A stretch of DNA of 64,000 nt from Prauserella halophila (GTDB lineage: Bacteria > Actinomycetota > Actinomycetes > Mycobacteriales > Pseudonocardiaceae): contig NZ_JAMTCQ010000011.1 of NCBI RefSeq assembly GCF_024171895.1, forward strand, positions 372,001 to 436,000, written 5' to 3'. Below, in pieces: positions 27,156-36,506 of the stretch (position 1 is the stretch's first letter; every line of letters starts with the position of its first letter). Both the position numbers and the translations under genes were made by a program. Under the pieces are notes generated by a model that worked only from the letters and a program-made list of their open reading frames with translations, was not told the DNA's origin and did not search any database.

Positions 27156-28310
27156 TCAGCTCGTGTAGCCGAGCTGCCGGGCCGCCAGTCCGGTGAGGAT
27201 CTCGGTGGTGCCGCCGCCGATGCCGAGGATGCGGATGTCACGGTAATGGCGTTCCACTTCGGACTCGCTCATGTAGCCGAGCCCGCCGTGCAGCTGCACC
27301 GCTTCGTTGACCACCCATTCACCGGTTTCGACGGCGGTGTTCTTGGCGAAGCACGCCTCGGTGATCACGTCCTCACCCGCGGCGTGCCGTGTCGCGACCT
27401 CGCGCGTGTACGTGCGCGCCACGTCGACCTTCTGCGCCATCTCGGTGAGCTTGTGCTGCACCAGCTGGCGGGAGATCAACGGACGGCCGAACGTCTCGCG
27501 CGTGCGGCACCATTCGGCGGTCACGTCGAGCGCCCGCTGCGCGGTCGCGTAGGCCTGGATCGCCAGCGACAACCGTTCGCTGACGAACTGCGTGGCGATC
27601 TGGAAGAACCCGCTGTTCTCCGGGCCGACCAGGTTGGCTGCGGGCACGCGGACGTCCTCGTAGGACAGTTCGGCGGTATCGGAGCAGCGCCAGCCCATCT
27701 TGTCGAGCTTGCGGCCCACCGTGAGCCCCGGCGTGGGCTTCTCGACGACGATGAGGGAGAGCCCGTGTGCACCGTCGCCGCCGGTGCGCACGGCGGTGGT
27801 GACGAAGTCGGCGCGGCAGCCGGAGGTGATGAACGTCTTGGCGCCGTTGATGACGTACTCGTCGCCGTCGCGCCGCGCCGTGGTGCGGATGCCGGCCACA
27901 TCGGAGCCGCCGTCGGGTTCGGTGATCGCCAGCGAGCACACCTTGTCACCGGCGAGCGCCGGCTTGACCCAGTTCTCGAGCTGGTCCGGATCGCCGACGG
28001 CCGCCATGTGCGGCACGGCGATGCCGCAGGTCAGCAGCGAGGCGACGAGGCCGCCGGACCCGCCCGCGTAGTGGATCTCCTCGGTCACGACGAGCGCGTC
28101 GAGGAAGTCCCCGCCTCCCCCACCGGCCTGCTCCGGCAGCGCGACCCCGAGCAGGCCCACCTCGCCCGCCTTCTTGTGCAGCCGGCGCGGCAGTTCGCCT
28201 GCGGCCTCCCACTCGTCGAGGTTCGGCAGGACCTCGCGGTCCATGAAATCGCGCACGGTGGAGCGCAGCGCGAGGCGCTCAGGTGTGGCGAGCGGATCCG
28301 GCTGGGTCAC
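27156..28310 (-). CDS. acyl-CoA dehydrogenase
   Basis: A 384-residue acyl-CoA dehydrogenase with all signatures: SLAITEPDGGSDVAGIRTTA, INGAKTFITSGCRADFVTTA, and QLHGGLGYMSESEVERHYRD. LGIGGGTTEILTGLAARQLG contains the usual C-terminal motif. The GTG at 28310 stands five bases after GAGGGAG and directly behind the stop of the TIGR03084 gene. It is similar to citronellyl-CoA or isovaleryl-type dehydrogenases in layout, but the substrate is open. Confidence 0.9.
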   Translation of the reverse strand: MTQPDPLATPERLALRSTVRDFMDREVLPNLDEWEAAGELPRRLHKKAGEVGLLGVALPEQAGGGGGDFLDALVVTEEIHYAGGSGGLVASLLTCGIAVPHMAAVGDPDQLENWVKPALAGDKVCSLAITEPDGGSDVAGIRTTARRDGDEYVINGAKTFITSGCRADFVTTAVRTGGDGAHGLSLIVVEKPTPGLTVGRKLDKMGWRCSDTAELSYEDVRVPAANLVGPENSGFFQIATQFVSERLSLAIQAYATAQRALDVTAEWCRTRETFGRPLISRQLVQHKLTEMAQKVDVARTYTREVATRHAAGEDVITEACFAKNTAVETGEWVVNEAVQLHGGLGYMSESEVERHYRDIRILGIGGGTTEILTGLAARQLGYTS

Positions 28311-28312
28311 GG

Positions 28313-29167
28313 TCACTCCCTCGGTTCTGCGGACGGTTTGGGGCCGGCGGACGGCTGCGGTCCGGCGGCCCGCCCGGTGGCGAACTGACCTGCGGCACGG
28401 CCGCCACCGGGCGGGCCGGCGAACGTCTGGGCGATCCGGAGCCACTCCTCCGCGTCCGGGCTCGCCTGCAGGCCGGTGTCGTCGCGATGGCGGCGCTGGG
28501 TCACGAGCAGGCAGAAGTCGAGGGCGCTGCCGGTGACGCGGTCGGTGGCGTCGGCGGGCCCGAAGGTCCAGTCCGTGCCGTCGGGCGCGGTGAGCTCGAC
28601 CCGGAACTCCGCCGCGGGCGGGGTGCGGCCGTGAACGAGGAACGCGAAGTCCCGGGTGCGCACGCCGATGCGGACGACGTGCCGCAACCGGGCGGCGGGG
28701 CTGCGCTCCACGCCCAGGGTGTCGGCCACGTCCTGGCCGTGTGCCCACGTCTCCATCAGCCGCGCGGTGACCATCGACGCCGGACTCATCGGCGGGCCGT
28801 ACCAGGGCAGCTTCCGGCCCGCCGGCACGGCGGCGAGCGCCTCCCGCAGTACCGCCCGGCCTGCGCGCCAGCGGCCGAGCAGGTCGGCGGGCCCGGTGCC
28901 GGTGGCGATCTCGCGCGCCCCGGCATCCACGTAGTCTTCACCGCCCTCGACGGCACGCTCGAGTTCTGCACCGAAATCGTCCGGACTGCGCGCGGCGAGC
29001 ACGGCCCTGTCGTCGGTCCAGGTCAAGTGGGCGATCTGATGCGCGATCGTCCAGCCTTCGGCCGGTGTGGGCCGCTGCCACCCGGCGTCCGACAGTGGTG
29101 CGACCAGCTCGTCGAGCTCGGCGCTCTCCGCGTCGAGGTCGTCGAGGATCGCCTCGAGATCGGCCAC
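28313..29167 (-). CDS. TIGR03084 family metal-binding protein (DinB-like fold)
   Basis: A 284-residue protein of the mycothiol-dependent-enzyme-like DinB superfamily. The N-terminal AEGWTIAHQIAHLTWTDDRA and the middle RLMETWAHGQDVADTLG hold the histidines and acidic residues that bind a metal in this fold. Length and motifs match TIGR03084, a family of unknown function commonly next to acyl-CoA genes. GTG 29167 has GAGGAGG six bases upstream. The last 35 residues are a Pro/Ala/Gly-rich tail. It leads the operon with two acyl-CoA dehydrogenases and a TetR regulator. Confidence 0.82.
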   Translation of the reverse strand: MADLEAILDDLDAESAELDELVAPLSDAGWQRPTPAEGWTIAHQIAHLTWTDDRAVLAARSPDDFGAELERAVEGGEDYVDAGAREIATGTGPADLLGRWRAGRAVLREALAAVPAGRKLPWYGPPMSPASMVTARLMETWAHGQDVADTLGVERSPAARLRHVVRIGVRTRDFAFLVHGRTPPAAEFRVELTAPDGTDWTFGPADATDRVTGSALDFCLLVTQRRHRDDTGLQASPDAEEWLRIAQTFAGPPGGGRAAGQFATGRAAGPQPSAGPKPSAEPRE

Positions 29168-29267
29168 CGGGTACCTCCTCGTCCCAGATCCTGTGTCGCC
29201 GACGGCAGTGCGCCGTGACCGCCCGTGGGCGGATCGCCGCACCGTAGGCCGCGTTCACGCGCCAAAT

Positions 29268-29304
29268 CAAGCACGCGTGATTGTTTTTACCTTGTTGACA
29301 AGGT
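29268..29304. promoter_or_regulatory. two adjacent palindromes in a divergent promoter
   Basis: CAAGCACGCGTGATTG (29268-29283, 7 of 8 pairs) is followed by ACCTTGT-TG-ACAAGGT (29289-29304, perfect 7-bp arms) that contains a -35 like TTGACA. They lie between the TIGR03084 operon (start 29167, minus) and the decarboxylase-like gene (start 29464, plus). The operon's own TetR at 25135 is the likely binder. Confidence 0.55.
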
Positions 29305-29463
29305 GCCAGCAACCCCCGTAATCACGTCACGGCACACCGTCACCGGCCCGGCCGCCGTCGACGGCACGCCGACCGCCCCCGCCCTGCCCCGTTACTTCCC
29401 CGCCGGCGCCCGCAGCAGTGCCCGCTCGGCCCCACGCCGGCCCCGCTCGCATCCGGAGGCCCG

Positions 29464-30165
29464 ATGTCCACGCCGCAGTCCTCGTACCCCGCGCCGTCCC
29501 ACTCCCCGGTCCACTCGCCTGCCACGACCCCGCCTGCCACGACCCCGGCGGGCGCGCCGGAGTATCCGCCCGAACCGTGGCACCTCACCGCGAACGCCTA
29601 CCTGTCACTGTGGACGGTCCCGGCGGCCGAGCTGCCCCGGCTGCCCGCCACGCAGCGACCCGTGACGGTCGGCGGCGCGGCGTTCGTGGTCACCGCCTGG
29701 TTCGACTACCTGCCGTCGGGCCAGCTGTCGTATCGCGAACTGCTCGCCGCCGTGGCCGTCCGCGGCGGACGCACTCCCACCGGGACGATCACCGAGATCT
29801 GGGTCGACAGCCCCTCCTCGCAGGCAGGCGGCCGCGAGCTGTGGGCCGTTCCGAAGGACCTCGCCGACCTCCAGTTGACGCACGGCCGCACCGTCACCGC
29901 CACCGCGAGCACCGCAGCCGACTGGGTCGCGACGGCCGCATTCTCGCCGCGCCCGAGCCTGCCGGCCCGGTTACCCATGAACGTCGCGATCCGCCAGCAG
30001 GCCGCGTGCGGCCCGCGAACGGCCGCCGTGCGGTCGACGGCGAAGCCGGGGGCGGCGACGGCGGCCTGGAACATCAACCCGGACGGCCCGCTGGGCTATC
30101 TCGCGGGACGCACACCGGTCGTCAGCGCGCACCTGTCCGATGCGCGGATCCGGTTCGGAGCCTGA
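29464..30165 (+). CDS. acetoacetate decarboxylase-like family protein
   Basis: A 233-residue protein whose core resembles the acetoacetate decarboxylase beta-barrel: FDYLPSGQLSYRELLAAVAV, TEIWVDSPSSQAGGRELW, and AVPKDLADLQL. The GGRELWAVPK segment parallels the part of true decarboxylases that carries the Schiff-base lysine, but only one lysine is present where those enzymes have a pair, so activity is uncertain. The first 35 residues are Pro/Ser/Thr rich. Its 3' end overlaps the 3' end of the convergent AraC gene by 44 bp. Confidence 0.65.
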   Translation: MSTPQSSYPAPSHSPVHSPATTPPATTPAGAPEYPPEPWHLTANAYLSLWTVPAAELPRLPATQRPVTVGGAAFVVTAWFDYLPSGQLSYRELLAAVAVRGGRTPTGTITEIWVDSPSSQAGGRELWAVPKDLADLQLTHGRTVTATASTAADWVATAAFSPRPSLPARLPMNVAIRQQAACGPRTAAVRSTAKPGAATAAWNINPDGPLGYLAGRTPVVSAHLSDARIRFGA

Positions 30166-31159
30166 ACTCGCGCGGCGGCATGCCGTGCCACCGCGCGAAC
30201 GCGTGCAGGAAGCTCGACGGCTCGCTGTAACCGAGCCGGTGGGAGATCTGCTCGACCGTCAGTGTCTCGTCAGCGAGGAGCTCCTCGGCTCTCCCGCGCC
30301 GCACCCCGTCGACCAGGTCGCGGTAGCGCACGCCTTCCGCCGCCAGCCTGCGGCGCAGTGTGCGCTCGGTCATCGACAACGCCGCGGCGACCTCCGCCAT
30401 GCCCGCGCCGGGACCGATGCCGGCGAGCGTCCGACGGACCCGGGCGGCCACTCCGGTGTCCCGTCGCATCCCTTCGAGCACCTGCCGGCACTGCCGTTCG
30501 CACCACGCCAGGGTGTGTTCGCTGGCCTGCGGCATCGGCTGCTCCAGCACCGCGTGCGGGAACGTGATCCCGGTGCTGCTGCCGAACTCCGGATCCACGC
30601 CGAGAATCGCCCGGTACGGCTGCGGGTCCACGGGCTCGGGGGCACGCAGTGACAGCACCGTCGGCCTCAGATCGGCGCCGGCCTGCTCGCGCACGAGGGT
30701 CACGATCGCCGCGATGTCGCGTGCCACCAGGAACGCCCGCACATCGGCGGGTACCTCGTCGTCGCGGCACCGGAGCTCTGCCAGCGGACCGCCGGTGCGC
30801 AGTTCCGGCAGGCAGAAGACGTACGTCAGCTCGATGTAGCGCAGCGCGAGCTCGACCGCCTCGTGCACGGTCGCACAGCTCGTCACCGCATAGCCCCAGA
30901 TGCCGTACGACGTCGCGTGATACCGCGTGCCCGCTTCCAGGCCCAGCACCCCGGGATCACGTCCGGGCCGGCTCTGCACCAGGTTGCGCACCACGGCCAG
31001 TTCCTGTTCGGCGGCGACCAGCGCCTGCGGGTCCCGCAGCATCGCCGCATCGAGCCCCGTTCCCGCGAGGACGTCGCCGGTGGACTGGCCGAGTTCCTCC
31101 GCGAACCCGGCCAGCAGCGCGGTGCTCGCCACCCCGCGGGGAAAATCCCATCCGGACAC
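30122..31159 (-). CDS. AraC family transcriptional regulator
   Basis: A 345-residue regulator of the OruR/arabinose-binding-N type. Residues 20-210 form the ligand-sensing domain (ATSYGIWGYAVTSCATVHEA). The C-terminal double helix-turn-helix is clear: MAEVAAALSMTERTLRRRLA and ETLTVEQISHRLGYSEPSSF, followed by FARWHGMPPREFR. It diverges from a Baeyer-Villiger-type monooxygenase with 73 bp between and likely controls it and perhaps the P450 beyond. Confidence 0.9.
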   Translation of the reverse strand: MSGWDFPRGVASTALLAGFAEELGQSTGDVLAGTGLDAAMLRDPQALVAAEQELAVVRNLVQSRPGRDPGVLGLEAGTRYHATSYGIWGYAVTSCATVHEAVELALRYIELTYVFCLPELRTGGPLAELRCRDDEVPADVRAFLVARDIAAIVTLVREQAGADLRPTVLSLRAPEPVDPQPYRAILGVDPEFGSSTGITFPHAVLEQPMPQASEHTLAWCERQCRQVLEGMRRDTGVAARVRRTLAGIGPGAGMAEVAAALSMTERTLRRRLAAEGVRYRDLVDGVRRGRAEELLADETLTVEQISHRLGYSEPSSFLHAFARWHGMPPREFRLRTGSAHRTGAR

Positions 31160-31232
31160 GTGGCCGAAAGTATCAATATCGTGTCCGCCGCTGCGGTGGG
31201 CCGGACTCCGGCCGCGTCCCTAGGCTGCCGCC

Positions 31233-32723
31233 ATGACCACTCGCAGCACCGCGCTCGTCGTCGGAGCCGGTTTCGGCGGCATCGCCATGGCCATCGAACT
31301 GCAGCGCCACGGGATCGACGACGTCGTCGTCCTCGAGAAGGCCGCCGATCTCGGCGGAGTATGGCGGGAGAACAGCTACCCCGGTGCGGGCTGTGACGTG
31401 CCCTCCCCGTTGTACTCGTTCTCGTTCACCGCAGCGACGCGCTGGCCGCGGCGCTACGCCCGGCAGCCCGACATCCTCGCGTATCTGCGGCGGGTCGCTC
31501 ATCAGTACGGGGTCACCGGCCGGATCCGGTTCGGCCGCGAGGTCGCCTCGGCCGAGTTCGACGAGACCACCGCCCGGTGGCTGGTGCGCACCACCGGTGG
31601 CGAGGAGTACGAGACGCGGGCGTTCATCCCCGCCGTCGGCCAGCTCTCCCAGCCTGCGTATCCGGACATCCCCGGCAGTGAGACGTTCCGCGGCGCGGCG
31701 TTTCACTCGGCCGAGTGGGACCACGACTGCGACCTGACCGGCAAGCGCGTCGCGGTGATCGGCACCGGCGCGAGCGCGATCCAGTTCGTACCGCAGATCC
31801 AGCCACAGGTCGGGCACCTGGCCGTGTTCCAGCGGTCGGCGCAGTACATCCTGCCCAAACGCGACCATGCCTACGACCGCTGGTACCACGCACCCCTGCG
31901 GACAGTCCCCGCGCTGCAGCAGCTCGACCGTCTCGGGTTCTGGCTCTACGCCGAGTTCGCACAGGCATGCCTGTCGCGGTGGCAGGCACTCACCCCGCTG
32001 TTCGGCATGCAGGCCGCCAAGCACCTGCGGACGCAGGTCGCCGACCCGCGGTTGCGTGAGCAGCTGACGCCGGACTACACGATCGGCTGCAAGCGCATCC
32101 TGTTCAGCAACGACTACCTGCCTGCGCTCACGAAGCCCGCGGTGGACCTCGTGACCGACGACGTCACCGAGATCACCCCCGACGGGGTGCGGACTGCCGA
32201 CGGCACGTTCCACGACGTCGACGTCATCATCTACGGCACCGGATTCGCCGCCCAGGACCTGCTCGCGCCGATGACGATCCGCGGCCTCGGCGGGCACCGG
32301 CTCGCCGAGACCTGGCGCGACGGCGCCCGCGCCCACCTCGGCATCACGGTGCCGGGCTTTCCCAACATGTTCCTCGTGTACGGGCCGAACACGAACCTCG
32401 GCGGCAGCTCGATCGTCTACATGCTGGAGAGTCAGGCGCGCTACATCCGCGACGCCGTCAGCACCCTCCGCGCCCGGCCGGACCGATACCTCGACGTCCG
32501 CCCGGAGGCCGAACGCGCCTGGGACGAGACGGTGCAGCGCAGGCTCGCCCGTTCGGTGTGGACCCGTTGTCAGAGCTGGTACCGGGCCGCAAGCGGCCGC
32601 GTGGTGTCGAACTGGCCGGGACGGACGCGCGAGTACCGCCGCCGTACGCGCCGCGTGAACCTCGCCGACTTCCGCCTCGGCTCCGCCTCGCGCCACCCGT
32701 CCCGAACCGTGCCGGCCGACTGA
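31233..32723 (+). CDS. flavin-containing monooxygenase, Baeyer-Villiger type
   Basis: A 496-residue NADPH/FAD monooxygenase. VVGAGFGGIAMAIEL is the FAD Rossmann loop, FRGAAFHSAEWD is the type I Baeyer-Villiger fingerprint (FxGxxxHxxxW-D variant), and VAVIGTGASAIQFVPQI the NADPH Rossmann loop. LPKRDHAYDRWY and YGPNTNLGGSSIVYMLESQ are typical of the group. The products of this family are esters or lactones from ketones; the substrate here is unknown. It is flanked by a divergent AraC regulator and a downstream P450. Confidence 0.9.
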   Translation: MTTRSTALVVGAGFGGIAMAIELQRHGIDDVVVLEKAADLGGVWRENSYPGAGCDVPSPLYSFSFTAATRWPRRYARQPDILAYLRRVAHQYGVTGRIRFGREVASAEFDETTARWLVRTTGGEEYETRAFIPAVGQLSQPAYPDIPGSETFRGAAFHSAEWDHDCDLTGKRVAVIGTGASAIQFVPQIQPQVGHLAVFQRSAQYILPKRDHAYDRWYHAPLRTVPALQQLDRLGFWLYAEFAQACLSRWQALTPLFGMQAAKHLRTQVADPRLREQLTPDYTIGCKRILFSNDYLPALTKPAVDLVTDDVTEITPDGVRTADGTFHDVDVIIYGTGFAAQDLLAPMTIRGLGGHRLAETWRDGARAHLGITVPGFPNMFLVYGPNTNLGGSSIVYMLESQARYIRDAVSTLRARPDRYLDVRPEAERAWDETVQRRLARSVWTRCQSWYRAASGRVVSNWPGRTREYRRRTRRVNLADFRLGSASRHPSRTVPAD

Positions 32724-32838
32724 CGCATCGTCCGCCCGTCGAGCGCGACGGCCGCCGAGGGGCGGCGGGCGCGACATCGTGCCCGGGAGCCCGGCCTGCG
32801 GTCGGGGGAACGCCCTTGTCGTTGTGCCAACACGTGCA

Positions 32839-32867
32839 GCATCGTGAAAGAAGGCATCGTGAAAGAA
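32839..32867 (+). repeat. 14-bp tandem duplication in the P450 leader
   Basis: GCATCGTGAAAGAA occurs at 32839 and again at 32854, 32 bp before the P450 start. Just upstream is the hairpin GTTG-TGC-CAAC. It could be a two-site operator or a slippage duplication. Confidence 0.5.
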
Positions 32868-32898
32868 ACGGGTCCCGCGACGAGGAGAAGGTGCCGTC

Positions 32899-34380
32899 AT
32901 GGCCGTCACACCAGTCACTGCCGCCCGGGGTGCGACCACGGCCGCGATCGACCGGATCAGCACGACGCTGCGGGAACGCATGCCGCCGCTGACCGCGTGG
33001 CCACTGCCCGGTGCCGTCGACGAACGGCTGCTCAAGCAGCGCTGGCCCGCGCGCGAGCTGGCCACACCTCCCGCGGACAGCGGGCTCGCACCCGTGCTCG
33101 GCGACGCGGGCCCGCCGCTCGTGGGCAACGCGTTGACCCAGATGCGCTTCGGTGTCGAGTTCGGCCTCCACCGGTTCGAGCGCTACGGGCCGGTGTCGTG
33201 GACCGGAGCCTTCGGACAGCGGATCGTCACCCTCACCGGCGCCGATGCCACCCAGGCCGCACTGGTCAACCGCGACAAGGCCTTCTCACAGGAGGGCTGG
33301 CGGTTCTTCATCGACAGGTTCTTCCACCGCGGGTTGATGTTGCTCGATTTCGACGAGCACCGCATGCACCGGCGGATCATGCAGGAGGCCTTCACCCGCG
33401 ACCGCCTCGGAGGCTACGTCGCGAGCATGGGGCCGGCACTGCGCGAGGGCATCCGGGCGTGGCCCTCGTCGCCGCGGCTGTACTGGGCACTCAAGCAGCT
33501 CACCCTCGACGTCGCCACTCGCGTGTTCATGGGCATGCGCACCGACGACGAGACCCGTGAGATCAACCGGGCCTTCGTGGCATGCGTACGGGCGGGTACG
33601 GCCCTGGTGCGGTTCCCCGTGCCGGGCGGCCGGTGGCGTGCCGGACTCGAGGGCCGCAAGCGCCTTGAGCGTTACTTCGCCGCCAACCTGCCCGCACAGC
33701 GAGCAGGCGACGGCGACGATCTGTTCTCCGCGCTGTGCCACGCCACGACACCGGACGGCGAGCGGTTCAGCGACACCGACGTCATCAATCACATGGTCTT
33801 CCTCATGATGGCCGCGCACGACACCACGACGATCACCGCCACGGCCGCGGCCTACTACCTCGCGAAGAACCCGGAGTGGCAGGACCGCGTTCGGGCCGAG
33901 TCGCTCGCGCTCGGCGACGACCACCCGGACATGGCGGCGCTCGACTCGCTGACGTCGTTGGAACTGGTCATCAAGGAGGCACTCCGGCTCGTCGCGCCGG
34001 TGCCGAGCCTGTCGCGCACGGCCGTCAAGGACACCGAGGTGCTCGGGCACCACATCCCGGCGGGTTCGCTCGTCAGTGTCACGCCGGCCGTGAACCACTT
34101 CGACCCCGCGTGCTGGACCGATCCGCACCGATTCGACCCCGAGCGGTTCGCCGAGGAACGCCGCGAGGACAAATCGCACCGGTTCGCGTGGATGCCGTTC
34201 GGGGGCGGTGCGCACAAGTGCATCGGACTGCACTTCGGCATGTTCGAGACGAAGGCGCTGCTGCACGAACTCGTCCGGTCGTACCGGATCACCGTGCCGC
34301 GTGATTACGAGGTCCGCTGGGACCACGTCTCGCTGCCCGTACCGGTCGACGGCCTGCCGGTCCACCTCCAGCCGGTCTAA
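32899..34380 (+). CDS. cytochrome P450
   Basis: A 493-residue P450 of the longer, CYP51/CYP136-like kind. The I-helix oxygen motif is AAHDTTT, the K-helix ExxR lies in IKEALRLVAPVPS, the PERF-like segment is FDPERFAEER, and the heme loop FGGGAHKCIG holds the cysteine ligand. There is no N-terminal membrane anchor, but a 60-residue leader precedes the first beta-sheet. AGGAGAAGG lies upstream of ATG 32899. No ferredoxin gene is adjacent. It follows a Baeyer-Villiger-type monooxygenase, so the two may act on the same hydrophobic substrate. Confidence 0.9.
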   Translation: MAVTPVTAARGATTAAIDRISTTLRERMPPLTAWPLPGAVDERLLKQRWPARELATPPADSGLAPVLGDAGPPLVGNALTQMRFGVEFGLHRFERYGPVSWTGAFGQRIVTLTGADATQAALVNRDKAFSQEGWRFFIDRFFHRGLMLLDFDEHRMHRRIMQEAFTRDRLGGYVASMGPALREGIRAWPSSPRLYWALKQLTLDVATRVFMGMRTDDETREINRAFVACVRAGTALVRFPVPGGRWRAGLEGRKRLERYFAANLPAQRAGDGDDLFSALCHATTPDGERFSDTDVINHMVFLMMAAHDTTTITATAAAYYLAKNPEWQDRVRAESLALGDDHPDMAALDSLTSLELVIKEALRLVAPVPSLSRTAVKDTEVLGHHIPAGSLVSVTPAVNHFDPACWTDPHRFDPERFAEERREDKSHRFAWMPFGGGAHKCIGLHFGMFETKALLHELVRSYRITVPRDYEVRWDHVSLPVPVDGLPVHLQPV

Positions 34381-34634
34381 TCACACAGAGTGACACATAC
34401 TGCGCGTAGAACCACCCGTACAGTCGGTGGACACAGCGTGGCCGACATGATGATGTTGCATACTTAACGGCCGACTCGATCGACGATGCAAACACTGCGG
34501 TACTCCGCAGGGTGGGCAGACGGGCGAGCCGGCCTTCGACATGTCGAAGCCGTGTTCCAGCGCAGTCGGGGCAGCTGGATCGCACGGCTGTGCCATCGGT
34601 GTTTTGGAAAGGCGCACGTTGAGAGAGGTGCACG

Positions 34635-36506
34635 GTGCCCGAACCTGGTGACGCACCAGGGTTGTCCCACATCACCCGCCGCTGGGCCGCCGAGATCGCC
34701 GCCGCAGCCGGGTCGACCGTGCCCACGGCCGAACTCGAACGTGCCCTCGCCGCCGCGGTCCGCGAAGGGGCCGACGCCGGCGCGGCGCAGTGCCGCACCC
34801 GGCACGACTCCTCGGTGGAGCGCTTCGCCGCGCTCTATTCCTCCTCGCCGTGCGGTGTCGCCCTCGCCGGCCCCGACGGCGTGATCCTCGACGCGAACCC
34901 CGCCATGCTCGAACTGCTCGACGTCACGCTCGACGATCTCGTCGGCCGTACGCTCACCGGGCTCGGCACCGGCGAGCGCGATACGGCCGCACTCCGCACC
35001 GCCCTCTCCGATCTCGCCGAGGACGGCCGCGCCCGCAAGCGCGAGCAGGTCCACCTCGGCCCGGCCGAGGAGAGCTTCGCGCTGACCAACATCACCGTCA
35101 CGGCACTGCCGAGCGCCGAAGGCGACCGCCTGCACCCGGTACTCCTCGCGGAGAACATCAACGAACTGCAACTGCTGCGCGAAGCGCTACGGCGGCAGAA
35201 CACCCACGACCAGCTGACCGGGCTGCCCAACTCGCGTAGTTACCAGACGACGCTCGAAACCTGGCTCGGGTCTCCGGAGTCCGACCGGATCGCGGTCGTG
35301 TATCTCGACATCGACGGCTTCAAAGTCATCAACGACGGCCTCGGCCCCGGCTCCGCCGACGACGTCCTGCGCTACGCCGCAGGCAAACTCGAGACCGTGT
35401 TCCGGGGTCCGGACACCGTCGTCGCCCGGTTGTCCGGTGACGGGTTCGGGGTCCTGCACCGGGGTCCGGTCACCGCCGCCGCGGTGATCGAACTCGTGGA
35501 AGCGGCGATGGCCGAACTCGCCGAGCCGGTCTACGTCGGGGACCTGGGCGTCGCGGTGAGCATCAGCGCGGGCATCGTCGTCCAGGACGCGGGTACCGGT
35601 ACGACCGAGGAGATCCAGCGCGCCGCCGAGATCACGCTGCACCGCGCCAAGGAGGCAGGACGCGCCCAGTGGATGCTGTTCGAGCCCGAGCTCGACTCCG
35701 GCGATCGCAAGCGCTACGGCATCGGTGCCGGTATCGGCGGCGGCATGGAGAACGGTGAGTTCGACGTCGAGTACCAGCCGACGGTGAAACTCGACGGCAC
35801 CGACGAGATCGCCGTCGTCAACGCCGTCCTGCGGTGGAACCACCCCGAACACGGCATGTTGACGGGTGACGAGTTCTTCCCGCTCGCCGACACGACCGGC
35901 ATGACACCCGGCCTCGGCACGCTGCTGCTCACCAAAGCGATGTCGGACGCCGCCGCGTGGTACCGCGACTATCCCACGGCGCCGGATCTGTGCGTACGAC
36001 TGCCGACACGACTCGCCGTCGACCCGAACCTCGTCCGCATCATCCGCGACGAGCTCGACCGTACCGGCCTGCCGCCGCAGAAGCTGCGCATCTGCACCGA
36101 CAGTCTCGCACTCCTCTACCCGCGCGGCGAGGTACTGGACACGTTGTCCGTACTGGCCGACCTGGACGTGAAGATCACGCTCGCCGTCTCCGGCGCCTCG
36201 GACCTCGAACTGGTCCACACCCACCAGCTCCCCGTCGGGTTCGCGATCCTGTCCGGCCCGCTGGTCGACGGCCTCGCCGCCGAGGGCACCGAGGCGGACA
36301 ACGCCCGGGCACACCTGTACGCGCTCCTCGAACGCACGAACGAGCTGGGAATCAAACGCGTCGGCGCGGACGGCGTCCGCAGCGCGGCCCACGGCCAGCG
36401 GCTCCGGGACGTGGGCATCTTCGCCGGCCGCGGCGACCATTACGGCGGTTCCGCCACGGGTACCGAGATCGCCGCCGTACTCGACCAGCGATACTCCCCC
36501 GCATGA
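34635..36506 (+). CDS. PAS-GGDEF-EAL protein with degenerate catalytic motifs
   Basis: A 623-residue soluble signalling protein. Residues 65-180 form a PAS domain (SSSPCGVALAGPDGVILDAN). The GGDEF domain (190-355) has DQLTGLPNSRSYQTTLETWL and VYLDIDGFKVINDGLG, but its signature loop is SGDGF instead of GGDEF. The EAL domain (375-620) reads NAVLRW where active enzymes have EALLRW, and the later metal ligands are mostly replaced (DLDVKITL for DDFG-like). It is therefore probably an inactive c-di-GMP receptor or a regulator. GTG 34635 has GAGAGAGG six bases upstream. The peroxiredoxin gene overlaps its stop by four bases. Confidence 0.82.
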   Translation: MPEPGDAPGLSHITRRWAAEIAAAAGSTVPTAELERALAAAVREGADAGAAQCRTRHDSSVERFAALYSSSPCGVALAGPDGVILDANPAMLELLDVTLDDLVGRTLTGLGTGERDTAALRTALSDLAEDGRARKREQVHLGPAEESFALTNITVTALPSAEGDRLHPVLLAENINELQLLREALRRQNTHDQLTGLPNSRSYQTTLETWLGSPESDRIAVVYLDIDGFKVINDGLGPGSADDVLRYAAGKLETVFRGPDTVVARLSGDGFGVLHRGPVTAAAVIELVEAAMAELAEPVYVGDLGVAVSISAGIVVQDAGTGTTEEIQRAAEITLHRAKEAGRAQWMLFEPELDSGDRKRYGIGAGIGGGMENGEFDVEYQPTVKLDGTDEIAVVNAVLRWNHPEHGMLTGDEFFPLADTTGMTPGLGTLLLTKAMSDAAAWYRDYPTAPDLCVRLPTRLAVDPNLVRIIRDELDRTGLPPQKLRICTDSLALLYPRGEVLDTLSVLADLDVKITLAVSGASDLELVHTHQLPVGFAILSGPLVDGLAAEGTEADNARAHLYALLERTNELGIKRVGADGVRSAAHGQRLRDVGIFAGRGDHYGGSATGTEIAAVLDQRYSPA

